A stretch of 64,000 nt of DNA from Uloborus plumipes (Eukaryota; Arthropoda; Arachnida; Araneae; Uloboridae): contig JAXGGA010003901.1 in the NCBI GenBank assembly GCA_038373865.1, positions 31,762 to 95,761 on the forward strand, in the 5' to 3' direction. Under the pieces are notes generated by a model. It did not search any database, was not told the origin of the DNA, and saw nothing but the letters and a program-made list of their open reading frames with translations. The translations under genes were made by a program, and so were the position numbers. Positions 1 through 10,625 of this stretch are shown here, piece after piece; the first letter of the stretch is position 1; each line of letters begins with the position of its first letter.

Positions 1-285
1 CCGTGAGATTTGTAACTATACTGTGCAGAAAGTAACTCTGCGTAATATTCAATTAGTAGCTTTCTAAATTAAGACAAAGTTGAATTAAAGTATCTATTTA
101 TCGATGGAGTCATTCTAGAGAGAGAGAATAGCCCTTTAAACAATCAAATACTTTAAAGTATTACAGTTACAGCTACAATTTTTATTGTTTTTCTTTTATT
201 TAATTCCGCTTAGCCGATTTTTATGCACATTCTAATTAAGTTTTGTTGGATATTTTTACACTCGCAATTTTACATCGCTTTCATT
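1..285. other. AT-rich sequence, nothing recognised
   Basis: No open frame, repeat boundary or RNA-like structure could be supported here beyond a short GA run near position 120. Confidence 0.5.
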
Positions 286-816
286 GAAAAGGGGATTCTT
301 TGTAAGGCATGTATACACATTGTTTTTAATGTTGCACTTTTATGTGTCTTTATTGTTTGTATTTTTATTACAATTTCTTGATTTATAATAAACTACTAAT
401 AGTTCAGGCTTTTCTAAAAAATATTTTACTCTTAAAGAAACAAATTTTTGCATTAATAAAAGGGAAATGAGAAAGTTAATACATGTTTTGTTAAAACTAT
501 ATTTCGCATCTTTTTTTTTTGGAAAAGGGATTCTTTGTAAGGCATGTTTACAAATTATTTCAAATGTGTTTTTATGCATCGTTATTATTTATATATTTTT
601 TCTAATTTCTTGATTTATAATAAAATACTAACCATTCAAAATTATCTAAAACATATCTTTCTCTAAACCGGAACAATTTTTATCATCAATAAAAAGAAAA
701 AAAAAATCCGTAAGCCAACTGGCATTTCAATTCCTGAAGCACAAAGCTTGGAAAGGCGATATAAATCATTCCTGAATTCGCAAATACATGTTTTGTTAAA
801 GCTATATTTCATGTCG
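286..816 (+). repeat. Tandem duplication, two diverged copies
   Basis: Copy 1 (286-510) and copy 2 (522-816) both begin GAAAAGG(G)GATTCTTTGTAA and end ACATGTTTTGTTAAA(A/G)CTATATTTC. Between these they share the same order of blocks, including TTCTTGATTTATAATAAA. Copy 2 has about 70-90 bp of extra sequence near 700-784. The many substitutions suggest an old duplication of an unidentified AT-rich sequence. Confidence 0.75.
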
Positions 817-2579
817 TTTATCTGCCCTTTCTATTCCAGGTGAGAAACTAATACTTTGAGTCAACAGGGTGTAAGAAGCAGAGAGGACCGCCCAATGCAC
901 GAAACCGGTAAGCCCATATCCCCTCTCAAAATTTAGCTGCCGAATCTAAGCCCAAAAAAGAAATGGCTGCAGATTCGAGTGGTAAATTCTTGAACCATGT
1001 TTGCTTCCAGCTCCAAGCCAATCCGGATCAGGCTGGATTATGAATGTAAGCTGGTTTACTATGAGTTCATAAGCACGTATTAGCTGTGTAATAAGTAATT
1101 TCAGTTTTAAAGCCCTTATATACGTCTCAATTCAAGTATGAATATGTCTCTAAGAGATAGATTTTTCTGTGACAATCAAGTCACTGTATTAATTTAGCAC
1201 AGAAGATGAGCGAGCTGAACTAGAATGATGTAATGGAAAAATGTCTTCTTTTTCTGAGTGATTACATTATCAAGATTACATTTCTAAACAATGAAAACTT
1301 TTAAAAATTACATTACATACCATATAAATATGTACGAAATATAAATTTCATGTATAAAAAAGAGCATTACAACGTCATTTTCCAATTCTTTTTTTCTTTC
1401 TTCCTCTTTTTCTTTTTCGTTCTGAATAATTATTTGAACTGATAAATCTTTCTAATTCGAATTAAGTGTATCGATTTATACTAAATTTCTCGAGTCTAGC
1501 AATTAATTTAATAAAGGGTAATTATTATTTGGTAGCTGCCAGAGTTCTGTATAAATTTGAGAGGAAGAAATTTTACTCGGAATATATATCCACTGTAACC
1601 GGGGAAATTTTATAACTTCTATATTTGAATCGGTGAGTACAAAAACAAGGTCAGTCAAGAACTTCAAATTGTTCAGAAGGAAGAAAAACGTCTTAATTCT
1701 AGCATTGTTTCTACGGTCAGCATTCAAATAAAAGGCCCAGTTTCTTTCAAATTAGTAACCTGACTGACGTGATTTTTGATATCCATCTTGCCTATCACAG
1801 CTCGTTTCCACAAAAAACGAATTTTCGAATTTTTGTGACTGATGTTGTTTTTGCTCTCACCGATTCATTTGTGTTAAGATCCTTCCGTCTTTTGCTCCTG
1901 GTCGCCTGCCTGCTGCACTAAATTTTAAATGTATTTGATTTCTATAATACGTAAAGTCAAGTTAATTCAAACGATTACTTTCTATAAATAAGAAATTCCA
2001 TCTTGTCTCAACTGTTGAAGTAGAATCTTTGATTTCTCAACAGGAGAGTTAGAAGTCAACAAGTGTAGCTATCCTTATGGCAAATTAATAAAAATTATCT
2101 GGAACAAATTTTAAATGGTAAGGAATTCTGAATTGTGTATGACTAACAAAAGAATTACTTTAAAAAATTTGCTGCTAATGTTTTTCTTTTTCTGTCTTCT
2201 TTTTTTCTGCTTCCCCCCTCCCCCCACTCCTTATTTTCTGTGAAAAATGAATGAAGTGATTGCATTAGTCTTGGGAACGCAATCGCGAATCAGAAACATT
2301 CTTTTTATGTAATTCAAAGCTATTGAAATGTTCTAAAGGACATTAGAAGCAGTTCTTTTTTGTTGCTGTCACATATGTCGCATTTTATTTATGTCGCATT
2401 GTTGCCCGGGTATTTTGAGTCGTCGAGACATATTTGTCCACTTGCAATTACGGCTCTTAGCATTTAGGCAGAGAAGCATTTCTCTCTCTCCCACTTATTT
2501 TCAGTTATTATTCGACCATTGTCCAACAGCGCATAAACTGCTCATTTCTCATTTTGTGCCAGACAAGTGATAAATCTCA
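817..2579. other. Unannotated intergenic or intronic sequence
   Basis: Only short open frames in AT-rich sequence were seen, with no recognisable protein motif. A pyrimidine/C-rich stretch lies at about 2190-2230. No repeat boundary could be fixed. Confidence 0.5.
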
Positions 2580-2885
2580 TTGATCTGTTCCACGATAAAC
2601 ATCGACAAACTCTTCTCCTATAATTGCGTCACGAAGCCACTTCCATCGTCTGCCTTACGTACCGTTGCCATTTACCTCCTCGTAATTATGGCCTCCCAAA
2701 TTGCCTCCAGCGCCGTGATAGCTATTTGTATACATCAAGTCTTCGGGACGGCCATTCTTCCGAACGCCTTCGGTTCTAAAACTAATTGTCCCATCATGGA
2801 GGCCGATAATCAGTTGACTAATGAAGTGAATGTTGGATCAAGCGATATTTGTTTATCGGCTTCGGAAAATTCTTGCGTAAATTGA
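2580..2885 (+). CDS. Short ORF of unknown nature with a hydrophobic segment
   Basis: A 101-codon open frame in a stretch clearly richer in G+C than its surroundings. The predicted peptide has one long hydrophobic run at about residues 28-60 (AIYLLVIMASQ onward), followed by a polar tail ending in a cysteine. I recognise no family. The first codon as listed is ATT-ATG-like context rather than a strong start, and splice sites were not evident. It could be part of an exon, an old transposon fragment or chance. Compositional contrast is the only support. Confidence 0.15.
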   Translation: MICSTINIDKLFSYNCVTKPLPSSALRTVAIYLLVIMASQIASSAVIAICIHQVFGTAILPNAFGSKTNCPIMEADNQLTNEVNVGSSDICLSASENSCVN

Positions 2886-3299
2886 AATAGCTTTGAACAG
2901 CGAAATCATGAAGTTTTATTGTATCCATGATTTTTTTTTCTTTTTTCAAGTAAAAGGTGCTCGAGATCAAGTTTATCGTTGCATAAATCGTTGGCAATTT
3001 GCAAGATTTAGTATGAAAGGTGTCTTGAACAAATGATGAACGGAACCTTTTTGTCAATTACAATGAACATATCTTGATGTTTGAGCAAGAGTTTCTAAGA
3101 GTGCGCGCTCAAATTTTCGCGCAAAATACACTAGTCGACAAATTTTCACTTTTTTTCCCTAACAAAGATGAAATTAACTGTTTTTGACTAATTTTGCAGT
3201 GTAGAATTAAAAAATAATAGTAAAAAAGCTGTAGCACGTACAGTTTTTTTTGTTATGAATTTCTAAAAAGTACTGAACATAACTGGAAAAACATATCAA

Positions 3300-4140
3300 A
3301 CACACCTTTTTTCAAGAGGAAAGGATCATAATACTAACTCCTAACTTTTTTTGAAGTTTCAAGAGAGACTCAAAGTTTAAAATCATGATCACTAATAGCA
3401 AAGAAGGGGTTCTTAGGGGGGTGTACCCCCTCAAAATGAGCAAAAAATCACCAAAAATGATCTTTTCATTCTTGTTTTTTTAAAATGACTTTTTAAAAAA
3501 AATTTCGATGTAAAATCAGAGGATAGGACCCCCTCCTACGATTCCTACGTCCAAAAAAATTTCGCGCTGTAAAAAAAAAAAATAATAAATAAATAAATAA
3601 AAAATAAAATAAAAACCGATTTTATGACTGTCGCACGCTAAATACGAGACACATCGCAGGTCTTCAGAAAGATGGCGTATTCTGGCTGGTTCTTATGTAA
3701 AATTACCTCCAAAATCCAAATATGGCCCCTTTCCTCTCCATCACTCTCCACTTTTTGCTGAAAGCATCCCCCCCCCCGCCCCCTCTGATACTGCGTGATG
3801 CGTGATACTGATGAAGCGTGCGTCAGTCATAAGATCGTTTTTTTTAAATTTTTTTTAAAATTTTATTTTACAGCGCGAAAAATTTTTTGGGCATAGGAAT
3901 AATAGGAGGGGGTCTTATACTCTGATTTTACACCAGAAAAAATTTTTGAAACGTCATATTAAAGAAACCAGAATAAAAAGATACTTTTCATGATTTTTTG
4001 CATATTTTGAGGGGATACACTCCCCTCGTCCCCCCTTTTTATTATCGGTGGTCATGATTTCGGACTTTGAGTCTCTCTTCACCTCAAAAAAATTTAGGAG
4101 TTAATATTTTGCTCCTTTTCCCTCCAAAAATAGGCATTTG
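3300..4140. repeat. Large imperfect palindrome (fold-back element)
   Basis: A left arm of about 3300-3639 is repeated in reverse complement at about 3815-4140, around a loop of about 175 bp. Paired landmarks are AGGACCCCCTCCTA with the reverse of TAGGAGGGGGTC, GAGACTCAAAGT with ACTTTGAGTCTC, and GACTGTCGCACGCT with AGCGTGCGTCAGTC. The arms differ by many small indels. There is no coding potential. It is probably a non-autonomous fold-back or MITE-type element, but no target duplication could be defined. Confidence 0.8.
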
Positions 4141-4842
4141 GTGCGAAAATCATAAAAAATAGTAAAAAATTATTTTTTTTATTACGGAAAATTGAGACGT
4201 GGTGGGACTTTTTTACTTGCAGGTATTTAAACAACGATATGAATACGTAATAAAAATAATAATTTGGTTGTTGTTAGTGAACCACTGTCGACCAGTGATA
4301 TAGGGCGTGTTTATAGGATGCGAAGTGGGGGAATAAACTGCTGCTCCGACTGATATTTCTCTGTCATATATAAAGTTTTTACGGCATAAGTTTCCCCCAA
4401 AGAGATACTTCGCTGCATGTGATAACCTCTATTTGAAGAGATAAAAATTCTCTTGAGGAAAAGAAATCGTCCCAAATATTACCAAAATACGTACGGCATT
4501 TATACCCCCCCCCCCACACCCCCCAATGAGAAGAGCTATGATAACATAGTTTTTCCAGTACTTGTGATTTTCAAAATTATTTATAAAAAAATATTATTAT
4601 ATAAATGAAAAATTAACTTTGAATGCACAAATGCATAAGTATTTTTAAAAAAGGCACAAATGTAACGAGCATACAAAGAGCACCTTTGTGAAGATGTGAA
4701 CTTCCGTATGTTTAAATCATCCGAACAAACTCAAGGTGAGATGAGCCTTTGAATGGAAGTCATCCAATAAAAATTTTAAGAATTTTTTACTTGCATAGCT
4801 TTATTAAATAATATTTAGTAAAAGACAGGAAAATTTTAACAA
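4141..4842. other. Unannotated AT-rich sequence
   Basis: A C-run of about ten lies near 4507. No gene or defined repeat was seen. Confidence 0.4.
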
Positions 4843-5010
4843 TCTTACTACTATTATGTATGTGAAAGTTTGTATGGATGTATGGATGTGTCTATGTTTG
4901 CTCCTCTTTCACGCAAAAACTACAGAATGGATTTTAATTAAACTTTTACCATAATAGCAAAACAGTTACCGCAAATTTGGCGACATTTTAAAAATCGTCA
5001 AAGCGGTGTA
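4843..5010 (+). mobile_element. Helitron 5' end fragment
   Basis: Starts A|TCTTACTACTATTATGTATG and continues through GAAAGTTTGTATGGATG and CTCTTTCACGCAAAAACTAC. This is the typical head of small arthropod Helitrons, which end in CTAG. No 3' hairpin follows, so this is a 5' fragment. Assignment rests on memory of the family's 5' consensus. Confidence 0.6.
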
Positions 5011-5090
5011 TTTTGAGTTCTTTCAGTTCAGGAAAAAAAAACAAAGGTGAGTATAAATTGTTTTTTTTTATCAATTGCGAAATGCTTAAA

Positions 5091-5122
<32 letters not shown>

Positions 5123-5318
5123 GCACAGGCAAAAATACATTTTTTTGTAAAAAAAATTTAAACATTTCGCCTCAAAGGACTCAACTGTTAAGACAAAAAA
5201 AATATTTCAATATGTTGTTGGCAGAGGAAGTTACGACCGTTTGAATATCGGTAAAATATGACATTTTTAATATTTCGGCCTTACGCAACTAAAAGCACGT
5301 TGAACTTTCCTCGGTTGT
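5011..5318. other. AT-rich sequence with poly-T tract
   Basis: Contains a T run at about 5091-5119 and otherwise nothing recognised. Confidence 0.4.
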
Positions 5319-5335
5319 TTATGGGTAATTCCATC

Positions 5336-7044
5336 GTGACTAACATAACATTTAGAATAATTTTTAGTCTTATTTTCTGTGTGTGAGCCTTATTTTTGTT
5401 ACAATACCTAAAACAAGGTGTTATTCTTCTCCGCATAGATGAGTTGTTCAAGTTAATATAAAAAAAATAATATTTTTACTTTCATTTTTGGGAGTTAGGG
5501 GACATTTTGATCAACGTGACTAACATAACAGATTTGCAACCCTCAAAATTTTGTACCAAATTCATCAACACAATTCTCTAAAACTAAACCATAAAATTGT
5601 TATTTTTCCCGTGATAGTATCTATGTGAAATGTTGTTTTCACATTAATAATTTTAAATTTGACATATATTTTAAATAATATTGCAAAAAGTAGTACTTTA
5701 ATAAAACTTGCCTGTGACTAACATAACGTGACTAACATAACACACGATTACACATTTAACTTTAAGTGTATTACAGGTAATATTAATACAAATATTAGAA
5801 TGCAAACAAGATTTTATTGAAGATTAACACGCATGTTTACCTGTAAACAAAATTTCCAGTTCAATTTTGTATTTAAAGTAATAATGTCTGCGGGAATTTA
5901 CAGATGTTTGCGACAAGACTTTCGAAATTTGAATTCCTTAAATCCAAAATTTGTTCTCATTTGTGGGAAACACAAAGGTTGCCTCAGAGCTTTTTCTCTC
6001 GAAGAGAACTTTATAATTATTTTTATTCATGTTTGAAACCTGCCTACCATGTTTCTTTTTAACCTTACAAGAGGTAAATACCACCACAATAAAATTACCC
6101 ACTGTCTTAGTTTTTGTATCTCGGAACAGTCCGGGAGAATCTACTTCAAAATCATCAGCAGCTTCGTCTTCTACACAATTTCTTAAATTTTTTTTTCTTT
6201 TCTTAGGATATCATTCCCTGTATTTTTTATAAACAAATTTTAAATTTCTCCATATTTACAGCATATCATTATTACCGAAAAACTTATATGGGGATTCCCA
6301 TTTTCAAACAACAAGTCTAGCTCTTTCTTTTCAACCTTGTCACTTTCACTCAAAAATAAGCAGTTTATCTTCAATTCTTGTTTTTTTTTATTACTGAAGT
6401 AATTTCTTTGCATAATTTCCAAAGTTTGCCCATGTAAAACGCTGCTCCACACGTTGTGCTATACATGTGGGCACTTTCCATGATCTAATTTCATAAAACT
6501 CCATGACCTGTAGATGCTGGAGACAGTTAGGGTCATATATGTTTTTAAAGTGAACAGCAGCTCCATATGTTCATAGAAAAACTAATTGCACAGCGATCCC
6601 GCATATAGCTATAAAATAATTTAAAATTCTTTCATTGAAGATGTTGACTTCGTATGCCGAGTGCTTACTTGAGTCGCAAATTACAGCCTAAAATTTCGAC
6701 TCCAAGTTCACTATTAAAAGAACTGTTTTTAAAATAAATTACTGTAGTATATATGGTCACACTAATTTCTTTAAAATAAGATGTTCGATAAATTAATTTG
6801 TTTCTAAAATAAATTGTTTACTAAAGATTTAAGTATTTCTTAAAGAGTCGTGTTATGTTAGTCACACACAGTGATGTTATGTTAGTCACAAGTCCTATGG
6901 CCAGAAAAAAGGAAATTCTTTATGAACAATCTTATCAATCTAACTGTACCCATCCCATAGAAGAGATCAGGGGAAAAAATTTTAAAAATTTCTTTCTAGA
7001 AGGGAATAACTGAATTAATTCATGTTTTTGTGACTAACATAACA
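5336..7044. repeat. Seven dispersed copies of GTGACTAACATAAC
   Basis: Plus-strand copies start at 5336, 5516, 5714, 5728 and 7030. Reverse-complement copies (TGTTATGTTAGTCAC) are at 6851-6865 and 6875-6889. The copies are nearly identical although the DNA between them is degenerate. The first copy lies 13 bp inside the left TIR. Inferred role: transposase or host-factor binding sites. Confidence 0.9.
5938..6640 (-). pseudogene. Degenerate DDE_1-type transposase, C-terminal part
   Basis: Read on the minus strand, three overlapping frames give protein-like sequence broken by stops and frameshifts. The segments include PNCLQHLQVMEFYEIRSW, QRFTWANFGNYAKKLL, then KKELDLLFENGNPHISFSV, then an acidic stretch (EDEAADDFEVDSPG) followed by VGNFIVVVFTSCK and SSEATFVFPTNENKFW, ending at a stop at 5938. 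The last block resembles the C-terminal tail of arthropod pogo/jerky-like transposases, which typically reads G-D-F-V-L-V-x-F with F-x-F-P further on. It is inactivated. No catalytic residues could be located upstream. Confidence 0.5.
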
Positions 7045-7403
7045 AGTAAACCAGTCTGAATACCCATTAACTTTGCAATATTCATTTTATGACAAAACAA
7101 AAAAATATATACATTTCTGTAAAGCAAAAGAATCATTCTTCAATAATTAAAAAAAAATTCATCATTATTTGCATTTTTTTTAATTGTATATGAATGTGAA
7201 AAGTTAGAAAAATATGCGATGTTTTGGGTAACTGCATATGAGATCTTTACAGCCATTTTTCAGGGATTTGGAGTAATATTTTGTGAAAACTTATGTTGAA
7301 TTCTAAAAATTTGAAAAATTATCTTTAAAATGATGTATCACAAGATATATGTATTGAAAGATGAAAAAACCATGTCTAGGTTGACATTTACATGGAATTA
7401 CCC

Positions 7404-8200
7404 TTATACATTATTCTAAAGTGCTTACACTGGTCTTTCAAACGACACTACTTTTGCCGTGGCAACTGAAATGTCCAAGCTGTTTTTGGACCTCAAAAAT
7501 GCTGAAAAACGTCAAAAATGTCTTGTTTTGAGGGCCTTCACCGACCTTATGGCAACAACTTACCTCAAATTTAACATTCATTTTGTAAAGTTTGAACCTT
7601 CTGTATTCCATATACAAAAAGAAAATTGGAGTTCAACAGTTCCTGGTTGGAGTTTTGACTCACAGCAACTTTCATGTCTTGAAAATCCGCGTAATTTTTG
7701 ATGCCGCACCTTCACCTTTGGGGATCCATAAAACTAAATAACGCAACTTTAGAGCAAAACATTCTGGATTTGGTCTTTTAATAAGATGATAAACATTTGG
7801 TAATTTTTTGGAAAAAATCTGAGACATCATGAATCACAGGCGTGACACTCTCTCAGATTCTTGCTCTTAAATATTTTGTTCATTATACTGTTTACTCGGT
7901 GATGGGCGATATAATAAACGTTACACATGCATTTAATCGCAGTTTTTCACTTTTTTTTCTTTAATTGATTTAAATTTTTCCACAAATAATTTTGAAAATT
8001 AACAAGTTGTATTTATCACCATTTCTCATGGTTTTTGTTTGTTTGGGCTTTTTTCCCGAAAAATTGAAGTTTGTTGTTTTTTAATATAATGCAAAAATCG
8101 AATTGAACAGCCTACCATCAGTAAAAACTATTTTCCGCTACTAACAAGCAATAATTCCATTTTACATTAAACTTTCTCTATAATTTCAAAAGATGTAACT
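7404..8200. other. Unannotated sequence with an unrecognised 80-codon frame
   Basis: An open frame at 7459-7701 (+), beginning MATEMSKLFLDLKNAEKRQK, has charged, protein-like composition but matches nothing I know. It directly follows the transposon end and may be another repeat. The remainder is AT-rich without structure. Confidence 0.3.
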
Positions 8201-8204
8201 TTAA

Positions 8205-8425
8205 TCCATTAATGCCTGACATTTTTTTTTCCAAAGATATTTGTATGCTGGTTACTCGGCTACAGAACACACTTTACAATGGTTATGTGCTGCAATCTGT
8301 TAATAATGAATTGGAAAAATACTAAAGGAAAATTGAACACTATTAAATTGGTTGAAATGTTCATTTTTGGTAAATTCAAACACTTTTTGGACCATCCCTA
8401 AAAAGGGACGCTAGGCATTAATGGG
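8205..8425. mobile_element. TTAA-flanked MITE (piggyBac-like)
   Basis: The ends TCCATTAATGCCTG and its counterpart AGGCATTAATGGG form an inverted repeat of about 12-14 bp. TTAA lies immediately outside on both sides (8201-8204 and 8426-8429). A TTAA duplication and a C-rich start (CCC at the right end) fit piggyBac-type elements. At 221 bp with no coding capacity, it is non-autonomous. Confidence 0.65.
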
Positions 8426-8466
8426 TTAAAATTAATTGATTTTATTCATTTTGTTTTACTTATTAA

Positions 8467-8487
8467 CTTTTATTAATTTGTTTTCTT

Positions 8488-8536
<49 letters not shown>
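8467..8536. repeat. Poly-T tract
   Basis: A run of about 65 T interrupted by one or two C. It creates a spurious poly-Phe open frame and may be length-polymorphic. Confidence 0.9.
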
Positions 8537-8539
<3 letters not shown>

Positions 8540-10056
8540 ATCGTTTATTCCGAAAAACACATTACTACATCATGACTGTTTAGTTTTTCTTGAGTTTTAT
8601 GTCTTACACAAATTTTATATTTTGTATCAATATTTATCCATTATAAACATAACATTATCAAACCATCAATAAACATTAAGCAAAAATGTTCCGTTCTCAC
8701 TGAGTGAATTTACTCAAGTAAGATGCGTTTCAATTTTGTGCCATTTTAAAAGCTTCATAGTCTTATATACTTTGCTTATTGTATTTAGATAAATTAATAA
8801 AAAACTACACTAAAAGTTGGTGTGACTTCTAAAGCCATGGCTATAATTACCCGAGGGATAATATCATTTTTTAAATTTAAATTAAATATAATGCATCTAA
8901 AGCCTGTTGATGATGACCTCAGAAAAACAAAGGCGCAAGGTAATCATGGCCCCCTTCGGCTCTCCAAAAGATGTCTCAATTTCCGCTAAAAGTTGATTAT
9001 TTTCAAACAATCTGAGTATTACGCAGGGGAGGTTTCAGAAGTCACTTTCTTAATAGACCTATTAAGGTCTCGGAAGCCCATTAGAGTGGCCCCTCTCGAT
9101 TGACAAGATAATACTGGCCAGTACTCAGTGTTCTTAGCATTATTACGAGGATGCAAGATGGATCGATTCATTGCAATAAAAACAATATGTCGGCCTACGG
9201 AAACCTATATTGCGGTCATTTGTCAAAATAGATTGAACTTTTTGCTTCATCAGGGTTATCGTTCATCGACTGAATCATTAATAACAAGCGATGAAGAGTA
9301 TTAGTCGGAGTTGAGGTGCGGGGCTCCTTCTGCGGTTTCCATCTTTGTTAATTAATTACGTCATTTTTTCATGCCTTTTCCTTCGATTTCTTAGTCATTT
9401 AACAGATAAGGCAACTTAATTACGTATTATGGAACGGTTAAATGATATCACGCTTCCCTCTTTGCTTGGCTGTGTAAGAACTATTTCTTTAGAGCAAAGA
9501 GCAAATTGCTCTAAAAATAGAATGGAGCATCAAAAAACAATGAAACGATTAAAAAATAGATTAAAATAACTAATAATGTATAAGTTAACTTCATGTAAGT
9601 GCAGGAGATATTTCATGCTCATCCAATTTATGTGATCGTCCAATTTTGCGTTCTAAGAAATCTATTAGAGAGGCAAATTTAATGAACTATTTTTATGTAG
9701 CTGTACATGTACATGAGGTATTTCAAACCCAATAAGTTTAATATGAACAGCATAAGTGAAATACTTTCAGCAATTATGTTTCTTCTATAATGCACTTTAT
9801 TTTGAAAATTTAAACTGCGATTTCTTATTACAGATAACAAATCGTATTTCATCATCACCGAGCAAGTCCTGTTTGTGTTTTAGAATGAGTTTTCATTGTT
9901 TAAATTTTGCAATAATAAAAACTACTTTACTGCAATAAAAATGCTTTGTGGCTGTAATTTTATTTTTGCTAATTTTTTCCGTTATCCCTGTAAACAAAGT
10001 AAAATTAAGTGAAGTCACTAGCTTTTAGTGTTTTATTCTTTTCTTTAAATCTTTAA
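8540..10056. other. Unannotated sequence
   Basis: No protein motif, RNA gene or repeat boundary was recognised. Composition is somewhat less AT-rich at 8930-9360, which could be unique sequence. Confidence 0.4.
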
Positions 10057-10250
10057 AACACTAGCTTGTAACCTGTTACAGATCTTGAAGTAATTCGTTG
10101 TTGTCCAAATTGTAACAACAAGTTTTATTCATTGCTGATTACAGAACATTTTTAACACTAGCTTGTAACCTGTTGCAGTTCTTGGAGTAATTCGTTGTTG
10201 TCTAAATTGTAACAAAAAGTTTTATTCGTTGCTGATTACAGAAAAAAGGC
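10057..10250 (+). repeat. Two-copy 97-bp tandem repeat
   Basis: AACACTAGCTTGTAACCTGT recurs at 10057 and 10154, a spacing of exactly 97 bp. Each copy ends GCTGATTACAGAA. Divergence is low, so the duplication is fairly recent. Confidence 0.9.
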
Positions 10251-10320
10251 AGATTTTTTTAGTTTTCTCACACATTCGAGTTCTAAGAAATCTAAGTGAT
10301 CTACTTAACAATTTGATCGA

Positions 10321-10625
10321 AGCATCTTTTTTGAATAGGTCGATATCTACGGCGACATCGCATGACGTCAACTTCCTCCGAGAAAGAGGCCACCCCCGTA
10401 CCTATCACAGGTTGCAACAGACTAAAAAAGGGAGTAAAAAGCAGTAAAAACCGTTCCGTAATATTTTTTGCATCGCTTTCAAAAGATGTTCGGAAGAAAA
10501 GACAGTGGCCGTGTTCGGCGCCTTTTAAAAACGTGTCGCTACCTGACCCTTGCACCCTGGGCCAATCAGTTACGGGTGCCGCTCACCTGACGTCGAATGA
10601 CACTTCCTTTTCTTCGAGATAAGAA
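10321..10625. promoter_or_regulatory. GC/CpG-richer island with CRE- and CCAAT-like sites
   Basis: About 300 bp of clearly higher G+C than the flanks. It holds a perfect TGACGTCA at 10363-10370, a second TGACGTC near 10588, and GGCCAATCAG at about 10559-10568. Overlapping open frames occur on both strands (10301-10555 minus, 10362-10622 plus), as expected of GC-rich DNA, and neither encodes a recognised protein. It may be a promoter or first exon of an unseen gene, or an old transposon fragment. Confidence 0.3.

Larger units (their letters stand above)
5323..7403. mobile_element. pogo/Tigger-like DNA transposon remnant with iterated GTGACTAACATAAC motif
   Basis: The termini GGGTAATTCCAT (5323) and ATGGAATTACCC (7403) form a 12-bp TIR. 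They are flanked by TTAT on both sides (5319-5322 and 7404-7407); a TA duplication with one mismatched TIR base is an alternative reading. Seven copies of a 14-15-bp motif lie inside. A degenerate reverse-strand coding region resembles the C-terminal part of arthropod DDE_1 (jerky/pogo-like) transposases. Superfamily assignment is inference from that resemblance and from the parallel element at 24.8 kb. Confidence 0.7.

Noticed and set aside
8436..8672. 78-codon open frame rich in phenylalanine
   Set aside because: Created by the poly-T tract; not a gene.
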